From assembly GCF_008795955.1 (NCBI RefSeq), contig NZ_VMHN01000011.1, forward strand, positions 83,517-147,516: a stretch of DNA of 64,000 nt, in the 5' to 3' direction. Positions 33,930 through 41,445 of the stretch are shown in pieces. Every line of letters begins with the position of its first letter. The stretch's first letter is position 1. This stretch comes from Marinobacter denitrificans. GTDB taxonomy: Bacteria > Pseudomonadota > Gammaproteobacteria > Pseudomonadales > Oleiphilaceae. The translations under genes and the position numbers were made by a program. A model generated the notes under the pieces. That model worked only from the letters and a program-made list of their open reading frames with translations. It did no database searches and was not told where the DNA came from.

Positions 33930-33932
33930 GAA

Positions 33933-34247
33933 TTACCCCTCGCAATCGACCATGACTGTCGAGACTTCCCGTCCTTCCGTTGATCGGGGCTGACTCAGGT
34001 CGGCGACCAGGACCGGCTGATCGCAGCCCTCTACTTTCACCGGTTCCGATGAAAGATTCGAAATGTAGTAACCACTATCTGTTGGAATGAAAATGCCCCG
34101 GGCAAAACTCGTGCTCTCGGAAGCAACCTCAGAAACGTTTTCGGCTTGTGGTGCTGTGTCCTCATGCATTTGCTGATCAGCAGCGTTGAAATACATTCCG
34201 CCTCCAACAGCCACAACAAAAAGACCTGCCAATGTGATTGGTTCCAT
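33933..34247 (-). CDS. Hypothetical membrane-anchored protein in the T4SS operon
   Basis: A 104-residue protein with one N-terminal hydrophobic segment (ITLAGLFVVAVGGGMYF) and a polar periplasmic part (YYISNLSSEPVKVEGCDQPV). I recognise no family. It and its neighbour at 34251 lie between the PilL-like and TIGR03759-like genes and look like additions to the standard gene set. It begins 3 bp after its neighbour ends. Confidence 0.6.
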   Translation of the reverse strand: MEPITLAGLFVVAVGGGMYFNAADQQMHEDTAPQAENVSEVASESTSFARGIFIPTDSGYYISNLSSEPVKVEGCDQPVLVADLSQPRSTEGREVSTVMVDCEG

Positions 34248-34250
34248 CTC

Positions 34251-35207
34251 TTAACCCTCCACGCTCAGGCGTCGAACTTTCGAGCCGGCTTTGAAAACCG
34301 CCTCACCATTCACGGCACCCTGAAGTTTCCATCCTCGGTAGTAATCACCGACTTTGAGGGGAACCCAACCACCTGATGAGTCCTGTAGAACGACGTAGGG
34401 CTCAACACCCCACATGTCGATACTGGCAACCGTGGCACCCTCCAGTGTCTGGACTTCTGCAACTGGCTGAGGCGCTGGCGCCGGTACGGTTTTAACGACA
34501 GTCCGTGCCGGTCGCTCACTGAGGGTTTTGACTTTCTTGCTGACGACATCGATATCGAGGCGGTGCTCATCAAGGATTCCCCGATGATCTCCTAACGTGG
34601 TCCTGATAGCACCCAGTTCATTTTGGATGCTGTCCAGCACGGTAGACATGGTTGCCAGGTCTGACCGGAATTGTTCAATGTCGGAGATGCGAGCGGTATT
34701 TGCAGAAACAGCAGACTGTGTCTGTGCAAGACTCTGAGTGATCTCGCTGTCCTGAGTTACCAGATCCGAGATGGATTCCTGCAGGCCGAAAACCGTTTGC
34801 CGGATCTGACTGTCGCTATCGAGCTGCTTAAAGCCGATCACTCCCGCAACGCTGAGCGCCAGTAGCGAAATGACCAAGGCTGAGCCACTCAGCAATTTCC
34901 CACCACCTCCTGAAGTTTTAGGTGCTTTCTTTTTGGAGGTTTTGGCCTTTACGGGGATTGGTTCTGGCTCAACTTTGGATTCGCTCTTTGAGCTGACGGC
35001 TTCCCGAGACTCAGCCACCGGAAGATCCAGATCGAAATTCTCCGGTTCATCCTCGGATTGTTCGGGGCCGGCATCACGAAACTCGCTTGTCGCGACTCCA
35101 GCTTCCTCGAATGCGTCATGAGCCTCGGGCAATGCTACTTGCTCAGGCTCCCTGTTCTTGGCGGCCGGTGAAATACTCTGCACGATACCCTTTTGCAGTT
35201 TGCTCAT
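34251..35207 (-). CDS. Coiled-coil inner-membrane protein in the T4SS operon
   Basis: A 318-residue protein. The N-terminus is acidic and disordered-looking, followed by a Lys-rich stretch (VKAKTSKKKAPKTSGGGG). One membrane helix follows (LLSGSALVISLLALSVAGVI), then a coiled coil (about 140-230) and a C-terminal beta-rich domain. The last contains WGVEPYVVLQDSSGGWVPLK and VGDYYRGWKLQGAVNGEAVF, reminiscent of periplasmic domains in pilus-assembly proteins such as PilP, but weakly so. It overlaps pilL by 4 bp. Confidence 0.6.
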   Translation of the reverse strand: MSKLQKGIVQSISPAAKNREPEQVALPEAHDAFEEAGVATSEFRDAGPEQSEDEPENFDLDLPVAESREAVSSKSESKVEPEPIPVKAKTSKKKAPKTSGGGGKLLSGSALVISLLALSVAGVIGFKQLDSDSQIRQTVFGLQESISDLVTQDSEITQSLAQTQSAVSANTARISDIEQFRSDLATMSTVLDSIQNELGAIRTTLGDHRGILDEHRLDIDVVSKKVKTLSERPARTVVKTVPAPAPQPVAEVQTLEGATVASIDMWGVEPYVVLQDSSGGWVPLKVGDYYRGWKLQGAVNGEAVFKAGSKVRRLSVEG

Positions 35208-35656
35208 GACTTGCCTCCCAGCTTTTCAGACAGCTCAAAGGCAACCTTGCGATGAACAGGATCTACGATCAGCTCGAAGGCTTCGCCGGAAAGGGTGTTC
35301 AAAGCGCGGTCCAAGGTCATCGGCCCAATAGTTCGATGAATGGCTGGGAGAGGAAGATCGAGGAGCACCTTAGCCTCTTCACTTAGTACAGAGGCATCTG
35401 CCAAAACGTAGCCTGAGCGTGCCAGGAGAAATTCAACGGTTTGTCCTACGGAATTGATTGATTGAGGAACCCGAGTGCGAATAACCACCTTCAAGGGATT
35501 CAGCTGATCAACTGGCGGAATATTTTGAACAAACGAATACCGGCCAGTTTGCACCCGCTCCACTTGTTCACGTTCTGCCTGGTCAGTAGGAATGACTGAT
35601 TCTGCGTATGCTGAGACAGAGAGGCAGCACAGCAAAGCAAGGGGTAAAACTTTCAT
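35204..35656 (-). CDS. pilL: PilL-like conjugative protein (TIGR03748-like)
   Basis: A 150-residue exported protein (signal MKVLPLALLCCLSVSAYA). The block GRYSFVQNIPPVDQLNPLKV, then INSVGQTVEFLLARSGYVLA and PAIHRTIGPMTLDRALNTLS, is typical of the PilL-type N-terminal domain of PFGI-1 elements, related to secretin N domains. It is the first gene of the proximal T4SS operon and lies 64 bp downstream of palindrome copy 3. Confidence 0.82.
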   Translation of the reverse strand: MKVLPLALLCCLSVSAYAESVIPTDQAEREQVERVQTGRYSFVQNIPPVDQLNPLKVVIRTRVPQSINSVGQTVEFLLARSGYVLADASVLSEEAKVLLDLPLPAIHRTIGPMTLDRALNTLSGEAFELIVDPVHRKVAFELSEKLGGKS

Positions 35657-35719
35657 GGCAAAAACCTCTGAATAGAATTCAGGGGTAGCCTATGGGGTTT
35701 CCCTATTGAATTGCGGTTT

Positions 35720-35745
35720 AAAAGGTCACGGGTCGATGACCGTTT
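35720..35745 (-). promoter_or_regulatory. Conjugation-regulon palindrome, copy 3 (proximal T4SS operon)
   Basis: AAAAGGTCAC-GGGTCG-ATGACCGTTT. On the minus strand a weak -10-like TAGGCT begins 28 bp downstream, ahead of pilL. The group II intron ends only 19 bp upstream of this site but leaves it intact. Confidence 0.78.
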
Positions 35746-35764
35746 ATTCTTGCCCTCTGCAGAA

Positions 35765-37598
35765 ATCGGGATAGGGGGGAGCCATAAGGCTCCGCCCCTC
35801 CCACACCACCCGGCATGCGGGTCCGCACCGGGCGGTTCGAGAAGTTGAGGTTCACGAGAGTTTCGGCACGCCCAAACGGTCGAAGTAGGCAATCGTTAGC
35901 ACATGGTGGATGGCAGAGAGGCTGTTGTGCCACCAGCGGCGGCTCAGAGCTGCGGCGGATTGCGCAACCTCGGGCTTTGCTCCCAACTTCAGAAGCTCCC
36001 GATAGATCGTCGTGCCCCGTCGCCAATGCCGGAGGTGGAGCATTCTCAAACGGCGCCGTATCCATTCATCCAGTGACCGCCAGATCCGTGGCGTCTGTGC
36101 CAGTCTGAAGTACCCCTTCCAGCCGAGCAAGTAGCTGCGGAGCTTCTCCACCACCTGTTCCATGCTGCGACCACCTGAGCCTCGGGTCAGTTGTCTGACC
36201 CTGAGCTTGAACGCCTGTAACGCCTTGGTTGCTACCGTGCATCGGACGTGTCCGCCCCTCCCTTGCCACAGGGCATAGCCGAGGAACTTGCGACCGAACA
36301 CGCTGGCTACCGCGCTTTTGGCTTCGTTTATCACCAGACGCAGCTTTCCATAGCAGCGGCGCAGTATCTGCATGACCCGTTCTCCCGCCTTTTGGCTGCG
36401 AACGTAAACGTTGCAGTCATCGGCGTAACGAGCGAAGCAGTGCCCTCGGCGTTCCAGCTCTTTATCCACCTCGTCCAGCAGAACGTTGGCCAGCAACGGC
36501 GACAGCGGCCCGCCTTGCGGCGTGCCCTCATGCCGATCCATGACCACGCCACCATCCATGATGCCCGCATTCAGATACGCACGAACCAGTCGGATAACTC
36601 CGGGGTCGGTGGTGCGTTTCTTCAGGCGGTCGATCAGGATATCGTGATTGACCCGATCGAAGAACTTCGACAGGTCAACGTCCACCACGATGTGGCGGCC
36701 CTGCTGGGCGTAGCGTTGCGCAGCCAACACGGCATCGTGGGCCCGACGACCCGGACGAAAGCCGTGACTGTGCTCGCTGAAGGTGGGGTCAATCAGAGGT
36801 TGCAGCACTTGCAACAGTGCCTGTTGAATCAGACGGTCGGTGACGGTGGGGATACCCAGTTCCCGCTCACTGCCGTCCGGTTTCGGGATGCCTACCCGAC
36901 GAACGGGCTGTGGTTGGTAGGAGCCGCTCAGCAGTTGCTGGCGAAGCTCCAGCCACACCCATCGCAGGTGTTCCGCGGTTTGGGCAATATCCAGCCCGTC
37001 CACACCTGCCGATCCTTTGTTGGCCTTCACGCGCTTCCATGCCCGCTGCATATTCTCTCGTGCGAACGCCTGCGCAAGCAGGTTTCGCCCTGCGCCCTCC
37101 GGTTCTCGTCGCGGGAGTCCTGTTTCATCACTGGACGCGTCCGGCAAGGCTTCACCTTCCCTTGTTGCGACCCGCCCCGCTGACGCGGGCATCTGATGCG
37201 TTACATTACTCATCGACCAGGCGTTTGACGCTCCTTCTCGTTCGGCCCTTCGCTCCGTCGTGGCAGCTACTATGGCCTCTGCTGACTTCTCGCTCCGTGT
37301 TGCCACGTCGCCCTTTCAGACGTAAAGCGAGATCTCCCCGGGTAAGAACACACTCCTTCACCGCACAACCGCCGGATTTACACCACCTCGCCTTGGCCAC
37401 AAGAGCTTCGCGGCTTCTTGCCCGCTCGCCCTGCTTGGCAGTGCCTCGTATCCGATTCTTGTTCATCGGCTCACGGTTTATGATCCACGCTTCCTCCCCA
37501 CGGTCGGTCGCCCTTCCGCAGTTGCGCTTCACTTCGTTCGCTGTGGCCAGCTCACGGGAGGACTTGCACCTCCAGGAGTGCGCCCGTGCCGGGCGCAC
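35765..37598 (-). mobile_element. Group II intron (IIC-like), 1834 bp
   Basis: On the minus strand it starts GTGCGCCC (37598) and ends CCCGAT (35765), matching the GUGYG...AY rule. Just upstream of the 5' end lies a Rho-independent terminator, the classic target of class IIC introns. Domain V is visible at 35804-35837: ACCGCCCGG and CCGGGTGGT pair around an inner TGCG-GACC-CGCA hairpin. Domain VI lies at 35766-35800. It encodes a reverse transcriptase. Everything needed for splicing and retrohoming appears present. Confidence 0.88.
35852..37213 (-). CDS. ltrA: Group II intron reverse transcriptase/maturase
   Basis: A 453-residue intron-encoded protein. The RT domain has FSEHSHGFRPGRRAHDAV, VVDVDLSKFFDRVNHDIL, TPQGGPLSPLLANVLLDEVD and the catalytic ARYADDCNVYV. 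The maturase X domain follows (VEKLRSYLLGWKGYFRLAQT, WIRRRLRMLHLRHWRRG), ending DRLGVPKLS. No HNH endonuclease is present, as expected for class IIC. The start could be ATG 37213 or the in-frame ATG 37306; the shorter one fits family length better. It lies in intron domain IV. Confidence 0.92.
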   Translation of the reverse strand: MSNVTHQMPASAGRVATREGEALPDASSDETGLPRREPEGAGRNLLAQAFARENMQRAWKRVKANKGSAGVDGLDIAQTAEHLRWVWLELRQQLLSGSYQPQPVRRVGIPKPDGSERELGIPTVTDRLIQQALLQVLQPLIDPTFSEHSHGFRPGRRAHDAVLAAQRYAQQGRHIVVDVDLSKFFDRVNHDILIDRLKKRTTDPGVIRLVRAYLNAGIMDGGVVMDRHEGTPQGGPLSPLLANVLLDEVDKELERRGHCFARYADDCNVYVRSQKAGERVMQILRRCYGKLRLVINEAKSAVASVFGRKFLGYALWQGRGGHVRCTVATKALQAFKLRVRQLTRGSGGRSMEQVVEKLRSYLLGWKGYFRLAQTPRIWRSLDEWIRRRLRMLHLRHWRRGTTIYRELLKLGAKPEVAQSAAALSRRWWHNSLSAIHHVLTIAYFDRLGVPKLS

Positions 37599-37601
37599 AA
37601 G

Positions 37602-37623
37602 AAAAAAGCACCCCAGTGGGTGC
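37602..37623 (-). terminator. Terminator used as the intron target
   Basis: Minus-strand stem GCACCC / GGGTGC (37608-37623, 4-bp loop) followed by TTTTTT (37607-37602). The intron begins three bases later. It probably ends the DUF3158-like gene cluster transcript. Confidence 0.85.
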
Positions 37624-38045
37624 TTCGCTGTATTCGAGGCCGGGTATAGCGAAACCCGATTTTGAGGCTGATCCGGAAATGGGGCGGTGGGATCGTTGTT
37701 CCCCCAATATTTTCGTGCGTGCTTGTAGCGATCGCACGGCATGGCTAAAAACCACACAAAAGCCACTCGTCTGGCGTCCTATCATCACTGCAAGATTTGC
37801 TTGCCGGCTAACCGAGTCATTAACACAGATGAAGCTAGGCCGTGAACGCTAACCGGAATGCCCTGGAATTATCCAAGGCATTCGGGATAGCGAACGCGGT
37901 CCAAGGTTGGCAAAGAGGAATCTTTACCTGGTCAGCTCACAGTTTCTGAATTGAGGAGTAGAGATTAGCAAAGGGGAAAACTTTGCAGCTGAGCCCGGGG
38001 GCTTGGTGATGTTTGAATTCTTGCAGGTCGCCGAGTATTTCGCAA
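37624..38045. other. Non-coding gap with an imperfect hairpin
   Basis: About 420 bp without a convincing gene. It holds a hairpin at 37856-37883 (GAATGCC/GGCATTC with inner TGGA/TCCA) without a T-run. A 34-codon plus-strand frame from 37741 encodes a CKIC peptide but lacks a ribosome-binding site and is not called. Confidence 0.4.
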
Positions 38046-38480
38046 CTAGAACTCTGCCGCCCTCAAATCGACCAGTTCTGATTCCGATTGCTCGATCGCA
38101 TCAATAAAGCCTTTCAAGAGTCGGAGGTTTGCATTCAGGTAGATCAATTCCTCTTCGATGTCTTTGAGGTGTAGCACCTGGTTCGGATCGAAGACCTTGA
38201 GATAGTCCGTCACGGTCTTAGCATGAAGGCGAACGTATTTCCGGTCTCGCTTGGATGACCGAAATCGCCAGAAATATTTGGTAGTGGTTCCATCCGATCT
38301 ACCAGCAATAGTCAGCTCGAAATCCTCCCCGAAATTTGAAATCAAATCGTCCCTGAGTTCAGCAGCTCTGGCATCGAGCCGATCGCGAAATCGTTCGATA
38401 TCCTTGCGGTACAAGTTTCGCCTCGCGCCCTCATTATCCTTAAAAGGTATTAGTAAATTTATATTTAAAGGGATAGTCAC
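38046..38480 (-). CDS. DUF3158-like integrative-element protein
   Basis: A 144-residue cytoplasmic protein starting at GTG 38480, with GGAGAGG 7 bp upstream. It contains LLIPFKDNEGARRNLYRKD near the start, TTTKYFWRFRSSKRDRKYVR in the middle and LIYLNANLRLLKGFIDAIEQ near the end. Together these resemble DUF3158 proteins that lie beside TIGR03761 genes in PFGI-1-like elements. Function is not known to me. Order and strand match that conserved cluster, which supports the weak sequence likeness. Confidence 0.6.
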   Translation of the reverse strand: MTIPLNINLLIPFKDNEGARRNLYRKDIERFRDRLDARAAELRDDLISNFGEDFELTIAGRSDGTTTKYFWRFRSSKRDRKYVRLHAKTVTDYLKVFDPNQVLHLKDIEEELIYLNANLRLLKGFIDAIEQSESELVDLRAAEF

Positions 38481-38637
38481 CGAAATTCCTCTCCTGATCC
38501 AAGCACTGATAATCGGTTCTGATCCAGCACTATTGCTGGTTTCGATCCAAGTTTCGGCCGGTTATGATCCATACGTGAAACAAAAAAAGGGCGCGACCTG
38601 AGGCACCCAATGATGTCGCCTAACACTCCCCGGGAAA
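38481..38637 (-). repeat. Four spaced GATCCA repeats and a terminator-like hairpin
   Basis: GATCCA occurs at 38496, 38521, 38544 and 38566, spaced 22-25 bp, within loosely similar units. At 38582-38614 a minus-strand stem (GGCGAC/GTCGCGCC) followed by TTTTTTT may end the TIGR03761-like gene. The repeats lie between two genes of one cluster and could be a protein-binding site. Confidence 0.4.
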
Positions 38638-39441
38638 TCAGGCTTCTGTTTCCGCCTCTGCTTTTGCCAGCACACTGTCCAATTTGGATTCCAACTCTGC
38701 GTTCACCTGATTTGACGAACCGGTCTTTTTCTCTGATTTTGAAAGATCGGCGCCCAGAGTATTCAGTCGCGTTTGTGGAAGAGATGGTGCGTTAGGCGAT
38801 CTAGTTGTGCCTTCCAAATAACCCTGCTCCAATTCACCCATGAGCTCTTTTGCTTTCTGAGCTCGCTGATTATTGGCCGCCATGTCGTCGCGGCTGACCC
38901 CGGTGTGTCGGTACTTGTAAACCAGGTGCAGAACTCCTCTGACACGTTTCTCTACTCGAGCCAAAGTCTGAAACTTGGTTTTAGTCTCAATAAGGCCGAT
39001 GTGACTAGCCAGCAAAATCTTCAGAACAATCTGATCCACCTTTAGGAGCTGGTAAACAAGCTGAAAACCGAGACGTGAAGCAAAACGGACTGGAACTACC
39101 ACAGGATTTTTCGAAGCCACATTTGGAAGCCTCATCGCTGATGGGACGTTTTCCTTGATGAACTCTTCGATATCAGCCAATTCAGCATCGAGATCCTCCG
39201 ACAAATGCTCAATGCCCTCTTCAATTTGAGCAAAGTGGAAGTCCGCGTAGGGATCGTCTTCTCGTATTGCCTGTTCGAGCGAACGTACTCGTGAACAGAA
39301 TCCAGGAAGCCCAAGAATGCCATGCTTCTTTTCAGTTTTTTCCCGACCTTGCCAAAGCCTTAGCGCAGGTCGTGTTGCCAATTCGATCTCAATGTCCTGT
39401 GTAGGAGCAATTGATGCCATTTTTGATGTTTTATCGGTCAT
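38638..39441 (-). CDS. Integrating conjugative element protein, TIGR03761/PFL_4669-like
   Basis: A 267-residue protein with ELATRPALRLWQGREK, GLPGFCSRVRSLEQAIREDD, PYADFHFAQIEEGIEHL, VVVPVRFASRLGFQLVYQL and LASHIGLIETKTKFQTL. It also has YRHTGVSRDDMAANNQRAQK and LMGELEQGYLEGTTRSPNAP. This ordered run is the signature of the TIGR03761 family in PFGI-1, ICEclc and relatives. Function is unknown, but the gene is part of the conserved non-T4SS core. ATG 39441 has AAGGAG upstream. The C-terminal tail is acidic and Ala/Glu-rich. Confidence 0.82.
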   Translation of the reverse strand: MTDKTSKMASIAPTQDIEIELATRPALRLWQGREKTEKKHGILGLPGFCSRVRSLEQAIREDDPYADFHFAQIEEGIEHLSEDLDAELADIEEFIKENVPSAMRLPNVASKNPVVVPVRFASRLGFQLVYQLLKVDQIVLKILLASHIGLIETKTKFQTLARVEKRVRGVLHLVYKYRHTGVSRDDMAANNQRAQKAKELMGELEQGYLEGTTRSPNAPSLPQTRLNTLGADLSKSEKKTGSSNQVNAELESKLDSVLAKAEAETEA

Positions 39442-39451
39442 TTTCTGCTCC

Positions 39452-40084
39452 TTAGAATGCGACTTGTAGGTTACGAGTTTGAACTGGAATCGAGCCGTTG
39501 TTCTTTGACTGATTCATTACCTGCTCAATTTCTTTGATCTCCCGATAGATCATCGAAAGAGGCAGGTTCGTGCGGCGGGCGACCTCAAGTAGGCGGCGAC
39601 GAATATCGGTAACCTCAATGAGATTCAGCCATTCTTCATAGATCCGGCATTGTTCTTCATGTGTTGGAACTACCAACCGTCCACGAACAGTTGGAATACC
39701 CAAGATCCGTTTTCTGGTCGAGACGTGGGTTGTCCGCAACCCGAAGAATTCCTTCATGAGATTAAGACACGCTCCACGCATCAACATCTCATCAATCATC
39801 GCATGCTGTTCGGACTCGGAAGCCTCTACTTCGAGCAGCTTTGAAATCCTGGCTGCATTGATAGGAAACCAATCCTCCAGGGATTTCCCCATTGCACAGT
39901 AATTCGCTGCGACGCGTGTTATTTGGTCAGGTTTAAGGGATTCAAGAATTCTTAGGGAGTCGATGGACAAGCCAATGTCTTCGACGGAGTCGAAAAAGCC
40001 GACTCTGGCATTGCCTAAGGTCTTTACTAACAGTGCTGAGATGAATTGGGCGCTTTCATATCGGAAGTTTTCGCAGGCTGACAC
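39452..40084 (-). CDS. DUF2857-like protein, candidate transfer activator (BisC-like)
   Basis: A 210-residue protein starting at GTG 40084 with AGGAG 8 bp upstream. The core MLMRGACLNLMKEFFGLRT, RKRILGIPTVRGRLVVP, then EEQCRIYEEWLNLI and RRTNLPLSMIYREI matches the pattern of DUF2857 proteins and distantly recalls FlhC (a helical DNA-binding fold). From memory, in ICEclc a DUF2857-type protein is one subunit of the BisDC activator that switches on transfer genes. I therefore infer a regulatory role here. It heads a minus-strand cluster with the TIGR03761-like gene 10 bp downstream. Confidence 0.65.
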   Translation of the reverse strand: MSACENFRYESAQFISALLVKTLGNARVGFFDSVEDIGLSIDSLRILESLKPDQITRVAANYCAMGKSLEDWFPINAARISKLLEVEASESEQHAMIDEMLMRGACLNLMKEFFGLRTTHVSTRKRILGIPTVRGRLVVPTHEEQCRIYEEWLNLIEVTDIRRRLLEVARRTNLPLSMIYREIKEIEQVMNQSKNNGSIPVQTRNLQVAF

Positions 40085-40430
40085 AGCTTATTCTCCTTGC
40101 TGAACCTGGTTTATAGCCTGAGGCTGCCTGTGGCGCCTCTTTGCGGAACAACCCAGTCCGTACAATCCCTGCCCGTCCTGCGTCCACACGTGTCCGTTAA
40201 CACTTTGGCTGTCTGAAATTTCAGACAATCATTTACAAAATGTAACTGTCTGTCAAATCTTTAGTCAGTAATTAGTGCAAAAAAATTTATTTTGTCTGCA
40301 ATTTCAGACGCAATACTTTATGCTGTAGTCATATGACTACGGAACAATTCGAGCACGAATAACTTTTAGCAATCAACCATGCGCTTTCGCAGGCGACGGC
40401 ATTGCACACCAAGATACTTGAGGTTAATGC
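40085..40430. promoter_or_regulatory. Divergent promoter region with three palindromes
   Basis: This gap separates the DUF2857-like and ParB-like genes. It holds TGTCTGAAATTTCAGACA (40210-40227, perfect), TGTCTGCAATTTCAGACG (40293-40310) and a third, unrelated perfect palindrome GTAGTCATATGACTAC (40325-40340). A half-site CTGTCTG lies at 40246-40252. The paired TGTCTG palindromes, 83 bp apart, could let one repressor control both genes, perhaps by looping. No copy of the GGTCAC palindrome is present. Confidence 0.65.
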
Positions 40431-40988
40431 GTGGAAAGGCTCCCAATATTTACTGATGCCGCTGAAGCGATAGAGTTCTACGAAGCAACTCCTTCTTCCT
40501 GGTCTAGCAATCTGATGAAGGCGTGGGTTGTTCGGCACCTCGTTGAAGACGGTTATGCGAATGCTGATATTAGGGATGCTCTGAAAATTCGGAAAAAGTA
40601 TGTTGTCACACACCTTATTCGTGTTGGCAAATCCTTATCACTAGAAGAGTTCCAGCTTTGGGCCCAGTACCCTGTAAGCATCACATTTGGTCACATGCGG
40701 GCAATAGCTTCACTGCCCTACCCTACGCGGCGAGACTTGTTAAAACTTTTGCTTAAAACCAAGACAACGGTCTCTCAACTAGAACAAATTGCCCGAGGCA
40801 AAAAGCTGGACAATGAGACAGATATTCGAAAGCTTGAAAGGGACATCTCAGACCATACTGGCCAGCCAACCAGGATCCGCTTCAACCATAAGAAAAAATC
40901 AGGATCGATAACTGTCGATTTCTTTAGCCTGGATGAATTTGACTTCCTATGTGAAAAGCTTGGCTACAAACCCTCTGATGACTTTTAA
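40431..40988 (+). CDS. ParB-like HTH protein lacking the CTPase domain, candidate BisD-like partner
   Basis: A 185-residue protein starting at GTG 40431 with GAGG 7 bp upstream. It has a central HTH (DGYANADIRDALKIRKKYVV) and a KorB/ParB-like helical part (EEFQLWAQYPVSITFGHMRA). The C-terminal dimerisation-like region TGQPTRIRFNHKKKSGSITV then DFFSLDEFDFLCEKLGY resembles ParB C-termini. The N-terminal ParB CTPase motifs are missing. Position opposite the DUF2857-like gene suggests the pair work together as a regulator, as a ParB-like/DUF2857 pair does in ICEclc (from memory). It might instead be an autorepressor acting on the TGTCTG palindromes. Confidence 0.6.
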   Translation: MERLPIFTDAAEAIEFYEATPSSWSSNLMKAWVVRHLVEDGYANADIRDALKIRKKYVVTHLIRVGKSLSLEEFQLWAQYPVSITFGHMRAIASLPYPTRRDLLKLLLKTKTTVSQLEQIARGKKLDNETDIRKLERDISDHTGQPTRIRFNHKKKSGSITVDFFSLDEFDFLCEKLGYKPSDDF

Positions 40989-41119
40989 GATCACAGCATG
41001 TGGAACCATCAACCCTAATACCCTGCGACTAAACTCTGCTCTATCGTATCCCGATACCGCTAATACCACCCCAACCAAGTATCTATTTACCTGACCCGGA
41101 TCACTGATCTATGTGGGTG

Positions 41120-41374
41120 CTACCCGCCACGGGTAAATCTGCATTCTGGGAGGTTACCCGCTACGGGTAAGCCTGGATTCTGGAAGGTTACCCGCCACGG
41201 GTAAGTCTGAATTCTGAGGGGTTACCCGCCACGGGTAAGTCTGGATTCTGAGGGGTTACCCGCCACGGGTAAGTCTGGATTCTGAGGGGTTACCCGCCAC
41301 GGGTAAGTCTGGATTCTGAGGGGTTACCCGCCACGGGTAAGTCTGGATTCTGGGACGTTACCCGCGACGGGTAA
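41120..41374. repeat. Eight 34-bp direct repeats, probable parS centromere
   Basis: Units begin at 41120, 41154, 41188, 41222, 41256, 41290, 41324 and 41358, exactly 34 bp apart. Each contains the 17-bp palindrome TTACCCGCCACGGGTAA followed by a conserved linker like GTCTGGATTCTGAGGGG. First, second and last copies are slightly diverged. The array lies just downstream of parB, the usual place for a type Ia centromere, so ParB binding is the likely function. Confidence 0.8.
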
Positions 41375-41445
41375 GATCGAGTCAACACCTCCGCCAATAG
41401 GAAAGGGGCAGCAGCATGCCGCCCTCTCCTATCAACCAGGGATTA

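Noticed and set aside
34251..35207. Calling this gene PilP
   Set aside because: The C-terminal resemblance is too weak and the long disordered N-terminus does not fit; described by its visible features instead.
36248..37665. Long plus-strand ORFs (311 and 251 codons) opposite the intron reverse transcriptase
   Set aside because: They are antisense to conserved RT motifs and to intron RNA structure, with no family likeness.
37741..37845. Short plus-strand frame encoding a CKIC peptide
   Set aside because: Only 34 codons, no ribosome-binding site and no conserved neighbour.
41120..41374. Regular repeats resembling a CRISPR array
   Set aside because: The segments between palindromes are nearly identical in every unit, so there are no spacers, and no cas genes are nearby. 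Position next to parB points to a centromere.
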